Shown here in pieces: positions 1 through 6,743 of a stretch of DNA of 17,523 bases. The notes below the pieces were generated by a model. That model was given only the letters and a program-made list of their open reading frames with translations, was not told the origin of the DNA and ran no database searches. Origin of the DNA: DASVAL01 sp035649575 (lineage in GTDB: Bacteria > Planctomycetota > UBA1135 > UBA2386); contig DASRJH010000165.1 of the NCBI GenBank assembly GCA_035649575.1, forward strand, positions 1-17,523, written 5' to 3'. Position numbers and translations under genes: made by a program. Every line of letters begins with the position of its first letter. The stretch's first letter is position 1.

Positions 1-165
1 CACGGGCTCGAACGCAGCGAACAGGTGTATCTGCTCGCTTCGACGCTGGCGCGGGCCGGCAAGCATGCTGACGCGAAGGCGGTCGCGGAGGACTACCTGC
101 GCAGCCCCGAGCCCGGCAGCAAGCCGCAGGTCCTCGCGGCGCTGCTGCGGCTCAAGGACAACTAG
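1..165 (+). CDS. C-terminal end of a TPR-like protein (partial)
   Basis: The frame is open from the first base of the window and ends at the TAG at 163-165, giving the last 54 residues of a longer protein. The visible part contains a helix-turn-helix pattern (LLASTLARAGKHADAKAVAE) with the small/large residue spacing of a tetratricopeptide repeat, followed by a short helical tail ending LKDN. TPR domains mediate protein-protein contacts; the function of the whole protein cannot be told from this fragment. The start lies outside the window. About 195 bases of structured non-coding DNA separate it from the next gene. Confidence 0.6.
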   Translation, partial: HGLERSEQVYLLASTLARAGKHADAKAVAEDYLRSPEPGSKPQVLAALLRLKDN

Positions 166-204
166 ACCGCGGCATTGAAGAAGCGGAGCGCCGTCGTTAC
201 CCTC

Positions 205-330
205 GCGGGCTCCACGGCTTGGTCGGCCGTGGTTCCGGTCTCTCCCGCGGTTGCTCGGGAGTTGGTGGTTAGGTCTGGCTTCACAAGCTGTTGGCTTCAC
301 AAGCTGGTGTGCCCTGGTCCAGGGCGTGGG
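205..330. other. Structured intergenic region with serial hairpins and a 15-bp direct repeat
   Basis: Between the TPR-like gene and the gene at 360 I see no credible coding sequence. Several inverted repeats follow each other: CCACGGC/GCCGTGG (212-218 with 226-232), CTCCCG/CGGGAG (242-247 with 256-261) and the odd palindrome GCCCTGGTCCAGGGC (311-325). Between them, TGGCTTCACAAGCTG occurs twice (276-290 and 292-306), and each copy carries a small GCTT/AAGC stem. None is followed by a T run, so intrinsic termination is not supported. It could be an untranslated leader, a factor-dependent terminator region or a small RNA; the sequence alone does not decide. Confidence 0.35.
276..306. repeat. 15-bp direct repeat, two copies
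   Basis: TGGCTTCACAAGCTG is present at 276-290 and again, identically, at 292-306, with one base between the copies. Each copy is internally semi-palindromic (GCTT-cac-AAGC). It looks like a short tandem duplication inside the non-coding stretch. Confidence 0.7.
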
Positions 331-359
331 GGTGTCCTGTGGTTCGCAAAACAAGCGAC

Positions 360-950
360 ATGGTCTTGCTGCTCGGCTCGCGTGGCCGCTCGCGCAGCAG
401 CGGTTCGAAGTTCGGCGACGCGCTGCGCGGCATCGTGGGCACGGTGTTCGGGAGCAGCTCGTTGCGGCGGCGCGAAGACGGGCGCCGGCGCGGTGCGGCC
501 GTGCCCGCGTGGGTGGCTTCGGCCCTGGCTCTCGGCTGCTTCGCCGGCGGGTTCCTGATGGGTGATCACTTCGGCCAGGCCAAAGGCGTGAAGGCGTCCG
601 AGGCGCTGCGCGTGTCGGGCCGCACCCCGGGGCTGCTCCCGGAGGAGCGTTTGTCCCCCGAGGCGTTCATCGTTTCCGCCTATCCGAACCTCGATGCCGG
701 CGCGGCCAAGGCCAGAGCCAGGGCGCTCAGCGACTATCTGGTCGGCAAGAAGTTGCAGAAGGCGCGGCCCCTCGAATGGAGCGCCGGCCCGTCGCCGCTC
801 TGGGTGGTCGCGGTCTACTTCGATGGCCCGGCGGAACAGGCTGCCACCAAGAACCTGCTGACGGGTCTGCCGGTGGACGTTCCCGATGAGGCGTTCGTGC
901 ACCTGCGAAACACCGAAGTGGAGTGGCCAAAGGCCTGGCCGATCCGGTAG
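360..950 (+). CDS. Membrane-anchored hypothetical protein, possible SPOR-like C-terminal domain
   Basis: The protein is 196 residues. I chose the ATG at 360 because a start at 291 would add a poorly structured N-terminal extension across the hairpin-rich intergenic DNA. Residues about 1-45 are rich in Arg, Ser and Gly and should be cytoplasmic. One membrane segment follows (about 46-68, AAVPAWVASALALGCFAGG), then a linker, then an alternating pattern from about residue 100 (FIVSAYPNL, a long Ala/Lys helix, WVVAVYF, a second helix, VHL). A short cytoplasmic tail, one membrane helix and a small beta-alpha-beta domain resemble proteins with a peptidoglycan-binding SPOR domain, but the match is by pattern only. 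No good Shine-Dalgarno sequence precedes the ATG. Function is unknown. Confidence 0.6.
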   Translation: MVLLLGSRGRSRSSGSKFGDALRGIVGTVFGSSSLRRREDGRRRGAAVPAWVASALALGCFAGGFLMGDHFGQAKGVKASEALRVSGRTPGLLPEERLSPEAFIVSAYPNLDAGAAKARARALSDYLVGKKLQKARPLEWSAGPSPLWVVAVYFDGPAEQAATKNLLTGLPVDVPDEAFVHLRNTEVEWPKAWPIR

Positions 951-967
951 GCTCCTCGCCCCCAATC

Positions 968-1051
968 TCCGAAGACGCTGTTTCCGAAGACACGGTCTTC
1001 GAAGACACTGTCGTCAGAGGACTCTGTCTTCGGAACACTGTTCGAAGACAC
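968..1051. repeat. Imperfect 15-bp tandem repeats
   Basis: About five and a half degenerate copies of a roughly 15-bp unit (consensus near TTCGAAGACACTGTC) fill the gap between the gene ending at 950 and the small basic protein gene at 1068. The first three copies (968-982, 983-997, 998-1012) are the best conserved. The units create nested palindromes: GTCTTCGAAGAC (995-1006) is perfect, GAACACTGTTC (1033-1043) is an odd palindrome, and TGTCTTCG (1025-1032) pairs with CGAAGACA (1043-1050). The array may be a simple satellite, a protein-binding array or a structured leader. Confidence 0.75.
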
Positions 1052-1067
1052 GCGCCCGGTTTCTGTC

Positions 1068-1400
1068 ATGACGATCCACAGCAGTTTGAAGCTCTCGAGT
1101 ACCACCGGCGGCAACCGCAACGTCTGGACCCGCGGGGAGAGACTCGCCGTCCTCAAGAAGGCGGGGAAGTGGAAGGAAGGCGACCGTGTCGAAGGGCTGC
1201 GCAAGGTGCGCACTTCCTTCAAGGCCAAGGCCAAGAAGAAGGCCGATGCGCCGGCCGCCGACGCGACGGGTGCTCTTCCGGCCGCCGCCGCTGCAACACC
1301 CGCGGCACCCGCCGCGAAGACGCCGGCCGGCAAGGCGCCAGCAGCCCCGGCAGCGGCTCCGAAGGACGCGGCCGCGAAGGCCCCGGCTGCCAAGAAGTAG
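1068..1400 (+). CDS. PVC-type small basic protein with Ala/Pro/Lys-rich tail
   Basis: The protein has 110 residues. Residues 1-58 (starting MTIHSSLK and containing RNVWTRGER, KKAGKWKEGD and GLRKVRT) match my memory of the small basic protein family of Planctomycetes, Verrucomicrobia and Chlamydiae (TIGR04137-like): a 'hSLK' start, a central 'RNV.(T/S)R.ER' and a closing 'W.EGD.V.GL.KVR'. The family is usually about 60-75 residues. Here residues 59-110 add a low-complexity tail of Ala, Pro and Lys, reminiscent of histone H1 or linker tails. The high positive charge suggests binding to RNA, the ribosome or DNA, but no activity is established to my knowledge. The 15-bp repeat array lies directly upstream and no clear Shine-Dalgarno sequence precedes the ATG. 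Confidence 0.85.
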   Translation: MTIHSSLKLSSTTGGNRNVWTRGERLAVLKKAGKWKEGDRVEGLRKVRTSFKAKAKKKADAPAADATGALPAAAAATPAAPAAKTPAGKAPAAPAAAPKDAAAKAPAAKK

Positions 1401-1439
1401 TCCAGAAGCAGCACCCGGGCGTTCCATCGAGGTTCGTGC

Positions 1440-2597
1440 GTGATTCCACCTGACTCCGGTCTCACGGACCGCATCCGCGGTATCGAGCCCAGCGGCATCC
1501 GTCGCATCTTCGAGCTGATGGCGACGATCGAGGACCCGATCAACCTGTCGATCGGGCAGCCGCACTACGAACCTCCGCAAGCACTCGTCGAGGCGGCGGC
1601 GCGCGCGATCGCTGGCGGCAAGAACCGCTACACGGTCACACAGGGTCTGCCCGAGCTCAACGCGCACATCCTGGCCGACGTCGAGCGCCGCCATGGCCGC
1701 CGCCAGCAGACCTGCCTCGTGACGGCCGGTGTCTCGGGCGGGCTCGTGCTGACGTTCCAGTGTCTGCTGAATCCGGGCGACGAGATCCTGCTGCCGGATC
1801 CGGGTTTCGTCATGTATCCGAACCTCGCGTCGCTGTGCGGCGCCAAGGTGCGCTACTACAGCCTCTATCCGCGCGACGAGTCGGGGCGCTTTGGCATCGA
1901 CCTCGACGAGATCGAGCGTCTCTGCGGCCCGCGTACGAAGATCGTCTTCGTGAATTCGCCGAGCAACCCGACCGGCTGCGTGCTGACGCGCGCCGAGATC
2001 GAGGGCATCTGCCGCATCGCGAACCGCTGCTCTGCCTACGTCGTCAGCGACGAGATCTACGACTTCTTCTGCTACGTCGGCGACTACGCGTCGCCGGTCA
2101 GCTACGCCGATCGCTGCATCCAGCTCGGCGGCTTCAGCAAGACCTACGGCATCCCGGGCTGGCGCATGGGCTACGCGACGGGACCCGCGAACGTGCTCGA
2201 TGCGATGAAGACGCTGCAGCAGTTCTCGTTCGTCTGCGCGCCGGCGCCGTTCCAGTACGCGCTGCTCGAAGCGATCCCGCGCATCGACTTGTCGCCGTAT
2301 TTCGCCGAATACCGGCGCAAGCGCGACTTCGTCGCCTCGACGCTGCATCCGGTCTACGGCCTGCGACCGCCGGAAGGCGCGTTCTACGCGTTCCCGAACC
2401 TGCCGCGTGGCACCGACGGCAAGCCTTGCGACGGCGGTGCGTTCCTGAAGGCCGCGTTGCAGCAGAAGCTGCTGATCGTGCCGGGCCGGTCGTTCTCGGC
2501 GCGCGACACGCACTTCCGCCTCTCGTTCGCGGCCGAGGACCCGCTGCTGCGCCGCGGCATCGACGTCCTGAACGAACTGGCGCGCCAGTTCGCGTGA
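1440..2597 (+). CDS. PLP-dependent class I/II aminotransferase
   Basis: The protein is 385 residues, the usual length for a fold-type I aminotransferase of the aspartate aminotransferase superfamily. It starts at GTG 1440, preceded by GAGG (1429-1432). Visible landmarks: SIGQPHYEPP near residues 37-46 (substrate-side N-terminal loop), NRYTVTQGLPEL (62-73), SPSNPTG (173-179, Asn176), VSDEIYD (202-208, Asp204 contacting the PLP ring and Tyr207), GGFSKTYGIPGWRMGY (230-245, Schiff-base Lys234 and phosphate-binding Arg242) and HFRLSFA (358-364, Arg360 binding the substrate carboxylate). All key residues are present, so it should be active. Substrate cannot be assigned; aspartate, alanine and aromatic amino acids are possible. 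Its stop overlaps the ribosome binding site of queE, so the two are probably co-translated. Confidence 0.93.
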   Translation: MIPPDSGLTDRIRGIEPSGIRRIFELMATIEDPINLSIGQPHYEPPQALVEAAARAIAGGKNRYTVTQGLPELNAHILADVERRHGRRQQTCLVTAGVSGGLVLTFQCLLNPGDEILLPDPGFVMYPNLASLCGAKVRYYSLYPRDESGRFGIDLDEIERLCGPRTKIVFVNSPSNPTGCVLTRAEIEGICRIANRCSAYVVSDEIYDFFCYVGDYASPVSYADRCIQLGGFSKTYGIPGWRMGYATGPANVLDAMKTLQQFSFVCAPAPFQYALLEAIPRIDLSPYFAEYRRKRDFVASTLHPVYGLRPPEGAFYAFPNLPRGTDGKPCDGGAFLKAALQQKLLIVPGRSFSARDTHFRLSFAAEDPLLRRGIDVLNELARQFA

Positions 2598-2600
2598 GGT
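2596..2600 (+). promoter_or_regulatory. Shine-Dalgarno of queE overlapping the upstream stop codon
   Basis: GAGGT lies 4 nt before the GTG at 2605 and shares two bases with the TGA (2595-2597) of the aminotransferase gene. This supports the GTG start and suggests translational coupling. Confidence 0.6.
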
Positions 2601-2604
2601 CGCC

Positions 2605-3465
2605 GTGGACCTGAAGCGCGCGTTGCGGTCGCTGCAGCAGAAGGAGGGTGCCGCGCCCGGGCAACGCGCCGAGACGCCGCGTGCTCCTCTGATCGAGATC
2701 TTCCACTCGGTCCAGGGCGAGGGGCGCTTCGTCGGGATGCCGATGACCTTCGTGCGCACCGCGACGTGTCCGCTGCGCTGCCTGTATTGCGACACGCCCG
2801 ACAGCTACGTGGCGCCGGGCCGCTTTCCGGTGCGGCTCGGCGTGCGCGATCAACAGGAGGCGAACCCGGTCGGCAGCGATCGCGCGGCCGAGCTCGTGCG
2901 ACAGGTGGCCGCTGCGAACGAACCGGGCCGCAAGGGCTCACGCGTGAGCGTGACCGGCGGCGAGCCGCTCGTGTTTCCCGACTTCGTGCGCGAGTTCGGC
3001 CGCGCGGTGCGGCAGCAGGGCATGCGGCTGCACCTCGAGACCGCGGCGATCGATCCCGATGCGTTGGCCCGTTGCGTCGAGCAGGTCGACCACCTGAGCG
3101 CCGACTTCAAGCTGCCCGAGACCTTGGGAGCGCCCGCGAAGGCGGAACTGGCGCTCGGCCCGGGGGCCAGCTACGGGGCGCAACATCGCCGGTGTTGTGA
3201 AGTGGCGCTGCGCCGCGGTGCCTCGGTCGACGTGAAGATCGTGCTCACCGATCGGGTCATGGATCCGAGCTTCGAGCAGGCGCTCGCGGAACTGCAGCCG
3301 CTGCGCGAGAAGATCCTGCTGATCCTGCAACCCGTGACGCCGTTCGGGTTGGTGACGAAGCCCTTGCCGCGCGCCGAGCTCGAGCGCTTCCTGTGCACGG
3401 CCGTGCGCCAGCAGTTCGACGTGCGCGTGCTGCCGCAGGCGCACAAGATGATGCAACTCCCTTGA
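2605..3465 (+). CDS. queE: 7-carboxy-7-deazaguanine synthase (radical SAM)
   Basis: The protein is 286 residues. QueE converts 6-carboxy-5,6,7,8-tetrahydropterin to 7-carboxy-7-deazaguanine in the preQ0/queuosine pathway, using a [4Fe-4S] cluster and S-adenosylmethionine. Diagnostic features: EIFHSVQGEGRFVGMPMTFVR (31-51), the cluster motif CPLRCLYCDT with Cys55, Cys59 and Cys62, VSVTGGEPL (114-122, SAM-binding GGEP), LETAA, SADFKLP, VKIVLT, LQPVTP and the C-terminal VRVLPQAHKMMQLP. The form is C-x3-C-x2-C, as in the shorter-loop QueE types. The N-terminal 25 residues are a family-atypical charged extension. It starts at GTG, coupled to the upstream aminotransferase. No other queuosine gene is in the window. 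Downstream is a long inverted repeat. Confidence 0.93.
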   Translation: MDLKRALRSLQQKEGAAPGQRAETPRAPLIEIFHSVQGEGRFVGMPMTFVRTATCPLRCLYCDTPDSYVAPGRFPVRLGVRDQQEANPVGSDRAAELVRQVAAANEPGRKGSRVSVTGGEPLVFPDFVREFGRAVRQQGMRLHLETAAIDPDALARCVEQVDHLSADFKLPETLGAPAKAELALGPGASYGAQHRRCCEVALRRGASVDVKIVLTDRVMDPSFEQALAELQPLREKILLILQPVTPFGLVTKPLPRAELERFLCTAVRQQFDVRVLPQAHKMMQLP

Positions 3466-3471
3466 GATGGC

Positions 3472-3529
3472 GGTAACGAGTTGCTGCAGCCGACGCGCAA
3501 CGCGCGGCTGAGCAACCCAGCTTGTTACC
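3472..3529. repeat. Long interrupted stem-loop after queE
   Basis: Nested complementary blocks fold into one extended hairpin: GGTAAC (3472-3477) with GTTACC (3524-3529), GTTGCT (3480-3485) with AGCAAC (3511-3516), CAGCCG (3487-3492) with CGGCTG (3505-3510) and CGCG (3494-3497) with CGCG (3501-3504), leaving a CAA loop. About 20 pairs form with small bulges. No T run follows on either strand, so it is not a typical intrinsic terminator; it may still stop or protect the queE transcript. Confidence 0.6.
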
Positions 3530-3547
3530 CTCGCCGTGGTCGCGCGC

Positions 3548-3553
3548 TACCCT
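3548..3553 (+). promoter_or_regulatory. Possible -10 element (TACCCT) giving a leaderless transcript
   Basis: TACCCT fits the TANNNT pattern of extended -10 promoters and ends 7 nt before the ATG at 3561, which has no Shine-Dalgarno sequence. That spacing would start transcription at or next to the start codon. No convincing -35 box is visible. Confidence 0.3.
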
Positions 3554-3560
3554 GTTGCAG

Positions 3561-4733
3561 ATGGTTCCGATCCGCTGGTTGCTCGTTGCTCTGCTGCTGC
3601 TCGGCGCAGGTCGTGCCCAGACACCGCCGGTGATCACCTGCCGCGACTGCATGAACCACGGTTGCGTGCCGTGCACAAAACACGGCAAGTTCCTCGCGCA
3701 GGAACAGGCCGCTGCGGGCACGCTGTTCTGCAGCTTCGCCGCCGAGTGCAAGTCCTGCGCAGGTGCCCTCACGACGGACTGCCGCATGTGCGTCAACGCC
3801 CACGTGGAGGGGGAGATGCAGCGCCGCAAGCAGCTCGTGCGCGAATGGCTCGAGAAGCAGCGCACCGACGTCGACAAGCTGGTCGCCGAGCACGAGCCGT
3901 TTGCGCACCTCTCGAGCACGCACTGCGAATTGACGTTCGCGATCAAGTCGCTGACGGTCGGGAAGGAGAAGCTCGAGACCCACGCGCTGATGCACCTCTA
4001 CGCCGAACGCATCGAAGCGCTGTGGGTCCTGTTCCTCACGACGCTCGAGCTGACCGAAGCGGACCTGCCGAACCGCCTCTTGGTCTACATGTTCCGCGAG
4101 GCGCGCGACCACAACACGATCGGCCCGCGCGTCACGGGCCTCGGCAATGCGAACTCGGTCGGGCTCAAGCAGATGGGGCCCGATTGCTACGCCTACAGCA
4201 TGTGGCAGGACACGCGCACGATCCCCGACGACGAGGCGTTGCACCGCAACATCGTGCACATGGTGACGCACCTGCTGCTGAGCCAGATGACGCCGGCCCT
4301 GTGGCTCGGCAACCACAAGCACGGTTGGCTCGACGAAGGTGTGGCGCACTGGTTCGAGGACAAGATCGGGGGCAAGTGCACGAACTACTGCTTCGAAGAG
4401 ATCATGCTGCTGGCCGGAGCCGGCTTCAAAGGCGGAAAGTGGCGGGCCCCCGTGCGCAAGCTCGTCGACGAGGGCAAGGGTCCTTCGTTCGCCACGTTGT
4501 CGGTGCTCAACACCGACCAGCTCGACTACGAGCAGCACGCGTTCGCGTTCGCCTACGTCGACTTCCTCGTCACGGCGCACGGCGGCGCGAAGTTCCGCGA
4601 CCTGCTGCGGCTCGTGAAGCAGGACAAGTCGACGCGCGACGCGCTGCAGGCCGTCTACGGTTGGAACCCGCTCACGATCGATTCCCACTTCCAGCAATGG
4701 GTCAAGGACACGTACTCGCCGCCGCCGCGTTGA
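3561..4733 (+). CDS. Secreted Cys-rich, gluzincin-like protein with degenerate HExxH motif
   Basis: The protein is 390 residues from the ATG at 3561, which gives a clean signal peptide (MVPIRWLLVALLLLGAGRAQ); an upstream in-frame TTG at 3522 would spoil it. Residues 27-77 carry four Cys pairs (CRDC, CVPC, CKSC, CRMC) like a zinc-ribbon or disulfide-rich module. A helical linker (85-110) leads to a metallopeptidase-like region: HMVTH at 233-237, then GWLDEGVAHWFE at 255-266. In peptidase-MA-like gluzincins these would be HExxH and the third-ligand Glu helix. Both His and the downstream Glu remain, but the catalytic Glu is Met234, so hydrolysis is doubtful. Near residue 330 is FAYVDFLV, typical of the family's last helices. 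It overlaps the next gene by 37 nt, suggesting coupled expression. Confidence 0.8.
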   Translation: MVPIRWLLVALLLLGAGRAQTPPVITCRDCMNHGCVPCTKHGKFLAQEQAAAGTLFCSFAAECKSCAGALTTDCRMCVNAHVEGEMQRRKQLVREWLEKQRTDVDKLVAEHEPFAHLSSTHCELTFAIKSLTVGKEKLETHALMHLYAERIEALWVLFLTTLELTEADLPNRLLVYMFREARDHNTIGPRVTGLGNANSVGLKQMGPDCYAYSMWQDTRTIPDDEALHRNIVHMVTHLLLSQMTPALWLGNHKHGWLDEGVAHWFEDKIGGKCTNYCFEEIMLLAGAGFKGGKWRAPVRKLVDEGKGPSFATLSVLNTDQLDYEQHAFAFAYVDFLVTAHGGAKFRDLLRLVKQDKSTRDALQAVYGWNPLTIDSHFQQWVKDTYSPPPR

Positions 4734-6223
4734 TCGCCGCCGAGCTCCTCGGTGGGGCGTTCGCCTCGTGTGCCCTCGCGCAGGGTCCCGTGTATCGCGA
4801 ACGTTGGGCCTGGCTGCACCTCGAGCGCCGCCGCGCCGAACTGCTCGAGGAGATCAGGACGCGCGCGCCAGCCGACCGCGAGCAGGTTGCGCGCATTCTC
4901 GCCGAGCCCACGGTCGGCTCGCCGTTCCTGCCCGTCGCAAGGGCCCTCGCGAACGCGCGCGGCACGACTGCAGACGACAGCTTCGTGCTGCGTGCGGCGG
5001 TTTCCGTGTATGTGCTGCCCGAGGTCGCCGATCCCGACGCAGCGAAGGAAGTCTGCCGCGGCACGAACCTCTCGGTGTTCCTGCCCTTCTCGATGCCTGC
5101 ACCGGGAGAGCTCGCGTTCGACGTCGAGGTGCAGGACGAGAAGGGAACGAAGGTCTGGGCCACGCGCATCGACAGGAACACCGCAATGGAAGACTTGCGC
5201 AAGGCGCAAGCCGTCGCCGTGGTGCCAGCGGGCGAGCTCGCGGACGGGACCTACCGCGTGCACGTGCGCACGCTGATCGATGGGCTGGAAGCGCGTGCTG
5301 CGGATCCGGCGTTGTCCTGGCGGTTCCACGTGTTGCGCGGCTACCAGGCGCGTTGCGAGGGCGCCGTGCGCGACGCGCGTGCCCTGGCCGAGAAGTTGGA
5401 CCAACCGGAGCGGGCCCTGCTTTCCGGACTCGAGGCGCCGGTGCTGCGCGCCTACTACGGCGAGGCGTTCGACGTCGAGAGCAACGCGGTCGTCGAGCTG
5501 CAGCGTCTCGAGCTGGCCGTGCGGAACCTGGCCGAGCACAAGCCCGTGTTGGCGGGCATGAGCGGCGAGGTGCTGACGGCCCTGCCGTCTCTCGGCAAGG
5601 ATCCGCTGCCGTGCGTGCTGCGTTTGCCAGCCGGCGAGGAGCCGCGGCCCCTGGTAGTGTTCGCGGCGGGCTCGCCTGCCTACGACCTCACCGCGTATCG
5701 GCCGACGGCCCCGGCTACGCGCGGGCCTGCCTGGACTGCCCACGAACTGAGGCAGTTCGCGAGGCAGCGCGACTGGAACATCGCGTTCCTCGATTCGTCG
5801 GGTGGTGGCCGGAACTACATGCCCGACGTGTGCTCCGGCATCACGACGCTGCGCGCGTTGTTGCACAGCGGCGGGCCGGTCGTGCTCGTCTGCGATCGCG
5901 AAGCGGCCACGGTTGCGAGCTTCCACGTCGACAGTCTGCGCAAGCTCGTGTCCGGGCTCGTCCTGGTCGGAGGCGGCGCCTTGCAGGCGAAGACGCTCGA
6001 TGGACCTGGCCCGCTGGCCGTGCGGCTTGCGCCGCTGCACGGTTATCCCGGGACCGAGGGCCTGCAGCGGTCGCTCGACTACGTCGCGCGACAGCGCGCG
6101 GAGCAGAAGTGGAACGGAGACGTCGAACGTCTCGCGGCGCACGAACCGCCGTGGACGATGGGTCTGCCGTTGTTGGCCGAGGACATCGAACGCTTCGCGG
6201 CGCACGTGTTCAAGCGGCCTTGA
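4697..6223 (+). CDS. Secreted protein of unknown function, possible degenerate alpha/beta-hydrolase fold
   Basis: The protein is 508 residues. The frame is open far upstream, but the ATG at 4697 gives an immediate signal peptide (residues 1-29, ending CALAQ) and is the sensible start; it lies inside the last codons of the preceding gene. Residues 30-90 form a charged helical segment, 95-210 look like a beta-rich domain (FVLRAAVSVYVLPEV, LAFDVEVQDEKG, GTYRVHVRT), followed by helices to about 300. From about 310 the pattern resembles an alpha/beta-hydrolase: PLVVFAAGSPAYD, WNIAFLDSSGGGRNY, PVVLVCDREAATVASF, VSGLVLVGGGA. At the nucleophile elbow there is CDREAA instead of GxSxG, so a serine-hydrolase activity is not supported. 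Partnership with the preceding gene is inferred from the overlap. I do not recognise the family. Confidence 0.75.
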   Translation: MGQGHVLAAAALIAAELLGGAFASCALAQGPVYRERWAWLHLERRRAELLEEIRTRAPADREQVARILAEPTVGSPFLPVARALANARGTTADDSFVLRAAVSVYVLPEVADPDAAKEVCRGTNLSVFLPFSMPAPGELAFDVEVQDEKGTKVWATRIDRNTAMEDLRKAQAVAVVPAGELADGTYRVHVRTLIDGLEARAADPALSWRFHVLRGYQARCEGAVRDARALAEKLDQPERALLSGLEAPVLRAYYGEAFDVESNAVVELQRLELAVRNLAEHKPVLAGMSGEVLTALPSLGKDPLPCVLRLPAGEEPRPLVVFAAGSPAYDLTAYRPTAPATRGPAWTAHELRQFARQRDWNIAFLDSSGGGRNYMPDVCSGITTLRALLHSGGPVVLVCDREAATVASFHVDSLRKLVSGLVLVGGGALQAKTLDGPGPLAVRLAPLHGYPGTEGLQRSLDYVARQRAEQKWNGDVERLAAHEPPWTMGLPLLAEDIERFAAHVFKRP

Positions 6224-6233
6224 GGCTGCTAGC

Positions 6234-6674
6234 TCACGCGTCCTGTCGCGTGAAGGCGCGCACGACCTGCACGAGACGGCGCGGCTTGACCGGCTTTTCG
6301 AGCCACGTTCCGGGCGAGAGCTCACGATCGCTGAGGTCTGTCTGACGCCGCGGGCTGCCGGAGACCACGATGATGGGCAGGTCGAGATGCCCGCCCTCGC
6401 GCAGCTTCCGCACCACGTCGGCGCCCGGAATCGCGGGCAGCATCATGTCGAGAATCACGAGGTTCGGCAGGCGATCGCGCAACTGCCGCATCGCCTGCAG
6501 GCCGTCTCGCGCGACGTCGACGAGGTGGCCATCGCGCAAGAGGGCGCGCGTGAATACCTCGGCGGTCAGCGGCTCGTCTTCCACGAGCAGGATCCGCATG
6601 CCGCGCGCGACCGATTCGCGTGCGGTGGGCTGGAGCGCGGGTTCCTGACAAGTGGTGAGAGTGACGCGGGGCAT
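6234..6674 (-). CDS. Single-domain response regulator (CheY-like receiver)
   Basis: The protein is 146 residues. The ATG at 6674 is chosen over a GTG 18 nt upstream because a near-perfect Shine-Dalgarno (GGAGGT, plus-strand 6682-6687) sits 7 nt before it. After a 26-residue N-terminal extension comes a full receiver domain: MRILLVEDEP with acidic residues Glu32 and Asp33, phospho-acceptor Asp76 in VILDMMLP, switch residue Ser105 in IIVVSGS, and Lys127 in WLEKPVKP. No output domain follows, so it probably acts by protein contact or in a phosphorelay. No histidine kinase is in the window. It lies downstream of the methyltransferase gene (69 nt gap, same strand), perhaps in one transcript, and ends 10 nt from the convergent gene at 6223. 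Confidence 0.92.
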   Translation of the reverse strand: MPRVTLTTCQEPALQPTARESVARGMRILLVEDEPLTAEVFTRALLRDGHLVDVARDGLQAMRQLRDRLPNLVILDMMLPAIPGADVVRKLREGGHLDLPIIVVSGSPRRQTDLSDRELSPGTWLEKPVKPRRLVQVVRAFTRQDA

Positions 6675-6681
6675 GACTTGT

Positions 6682-6687
6682 ACCTCC
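6682..6687 (-). promoter_or_regulatory. Strong Shine-Dalgarno of the response regulator gene
   Basis: GGAGGT on the minus strand lies 7 nt before the ATG at 6674. It decides this start over the upstream GTG at 6692, which would place the ribosome binding site inside the coding sequence. Confidence 0.7.
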
Positions 6688-6743
6688 GACACCGACGCTA
6701 TCGGCGCTTCGAGTACCGCGAGTCCACTCGTTTGGCGCCGTGT

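Noticed and set aside
196..206. GTTACCCTCGC shared with 3524-3534 as a regulatory repeat
   Set aside because: Eleven matching bases in two places is weak evidence and the distance to the following genes differs (about 154 and 27 nt).
1033..1043. GAACACTGTTC as a LexA (SOS) operator
   Set aside because: The Gram-positive-type box is GAAC-N4-GTTC, whereas this has a 3-nt spacer, and the site lies within a repeat array that explains the palindrome.
1014..2795. A 593-codon minus-strand frame opposite the aminotransferase gene
   Set aside because: It is a shadow of the GC-rich plus-strand gene: its translation is low-complexity Arg/Ala/Asp and matches no family, while the plus strand carries a complete catalytic motif set.
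3525..4697. A 390-codon minus-strand frame opposite the gluzincin-like gene
   Set aside because: Composition typical of an antisense shadow; the plus strand has a signal peptide and Cys pairs.
5880..5960. Active serine hydrolase in the protein encoded at 4697-6223
   Set aside because: No GxSxG; the corresponding segment reads VLVCDREAATVASF, so only a hydrolase-like fold is suggested.
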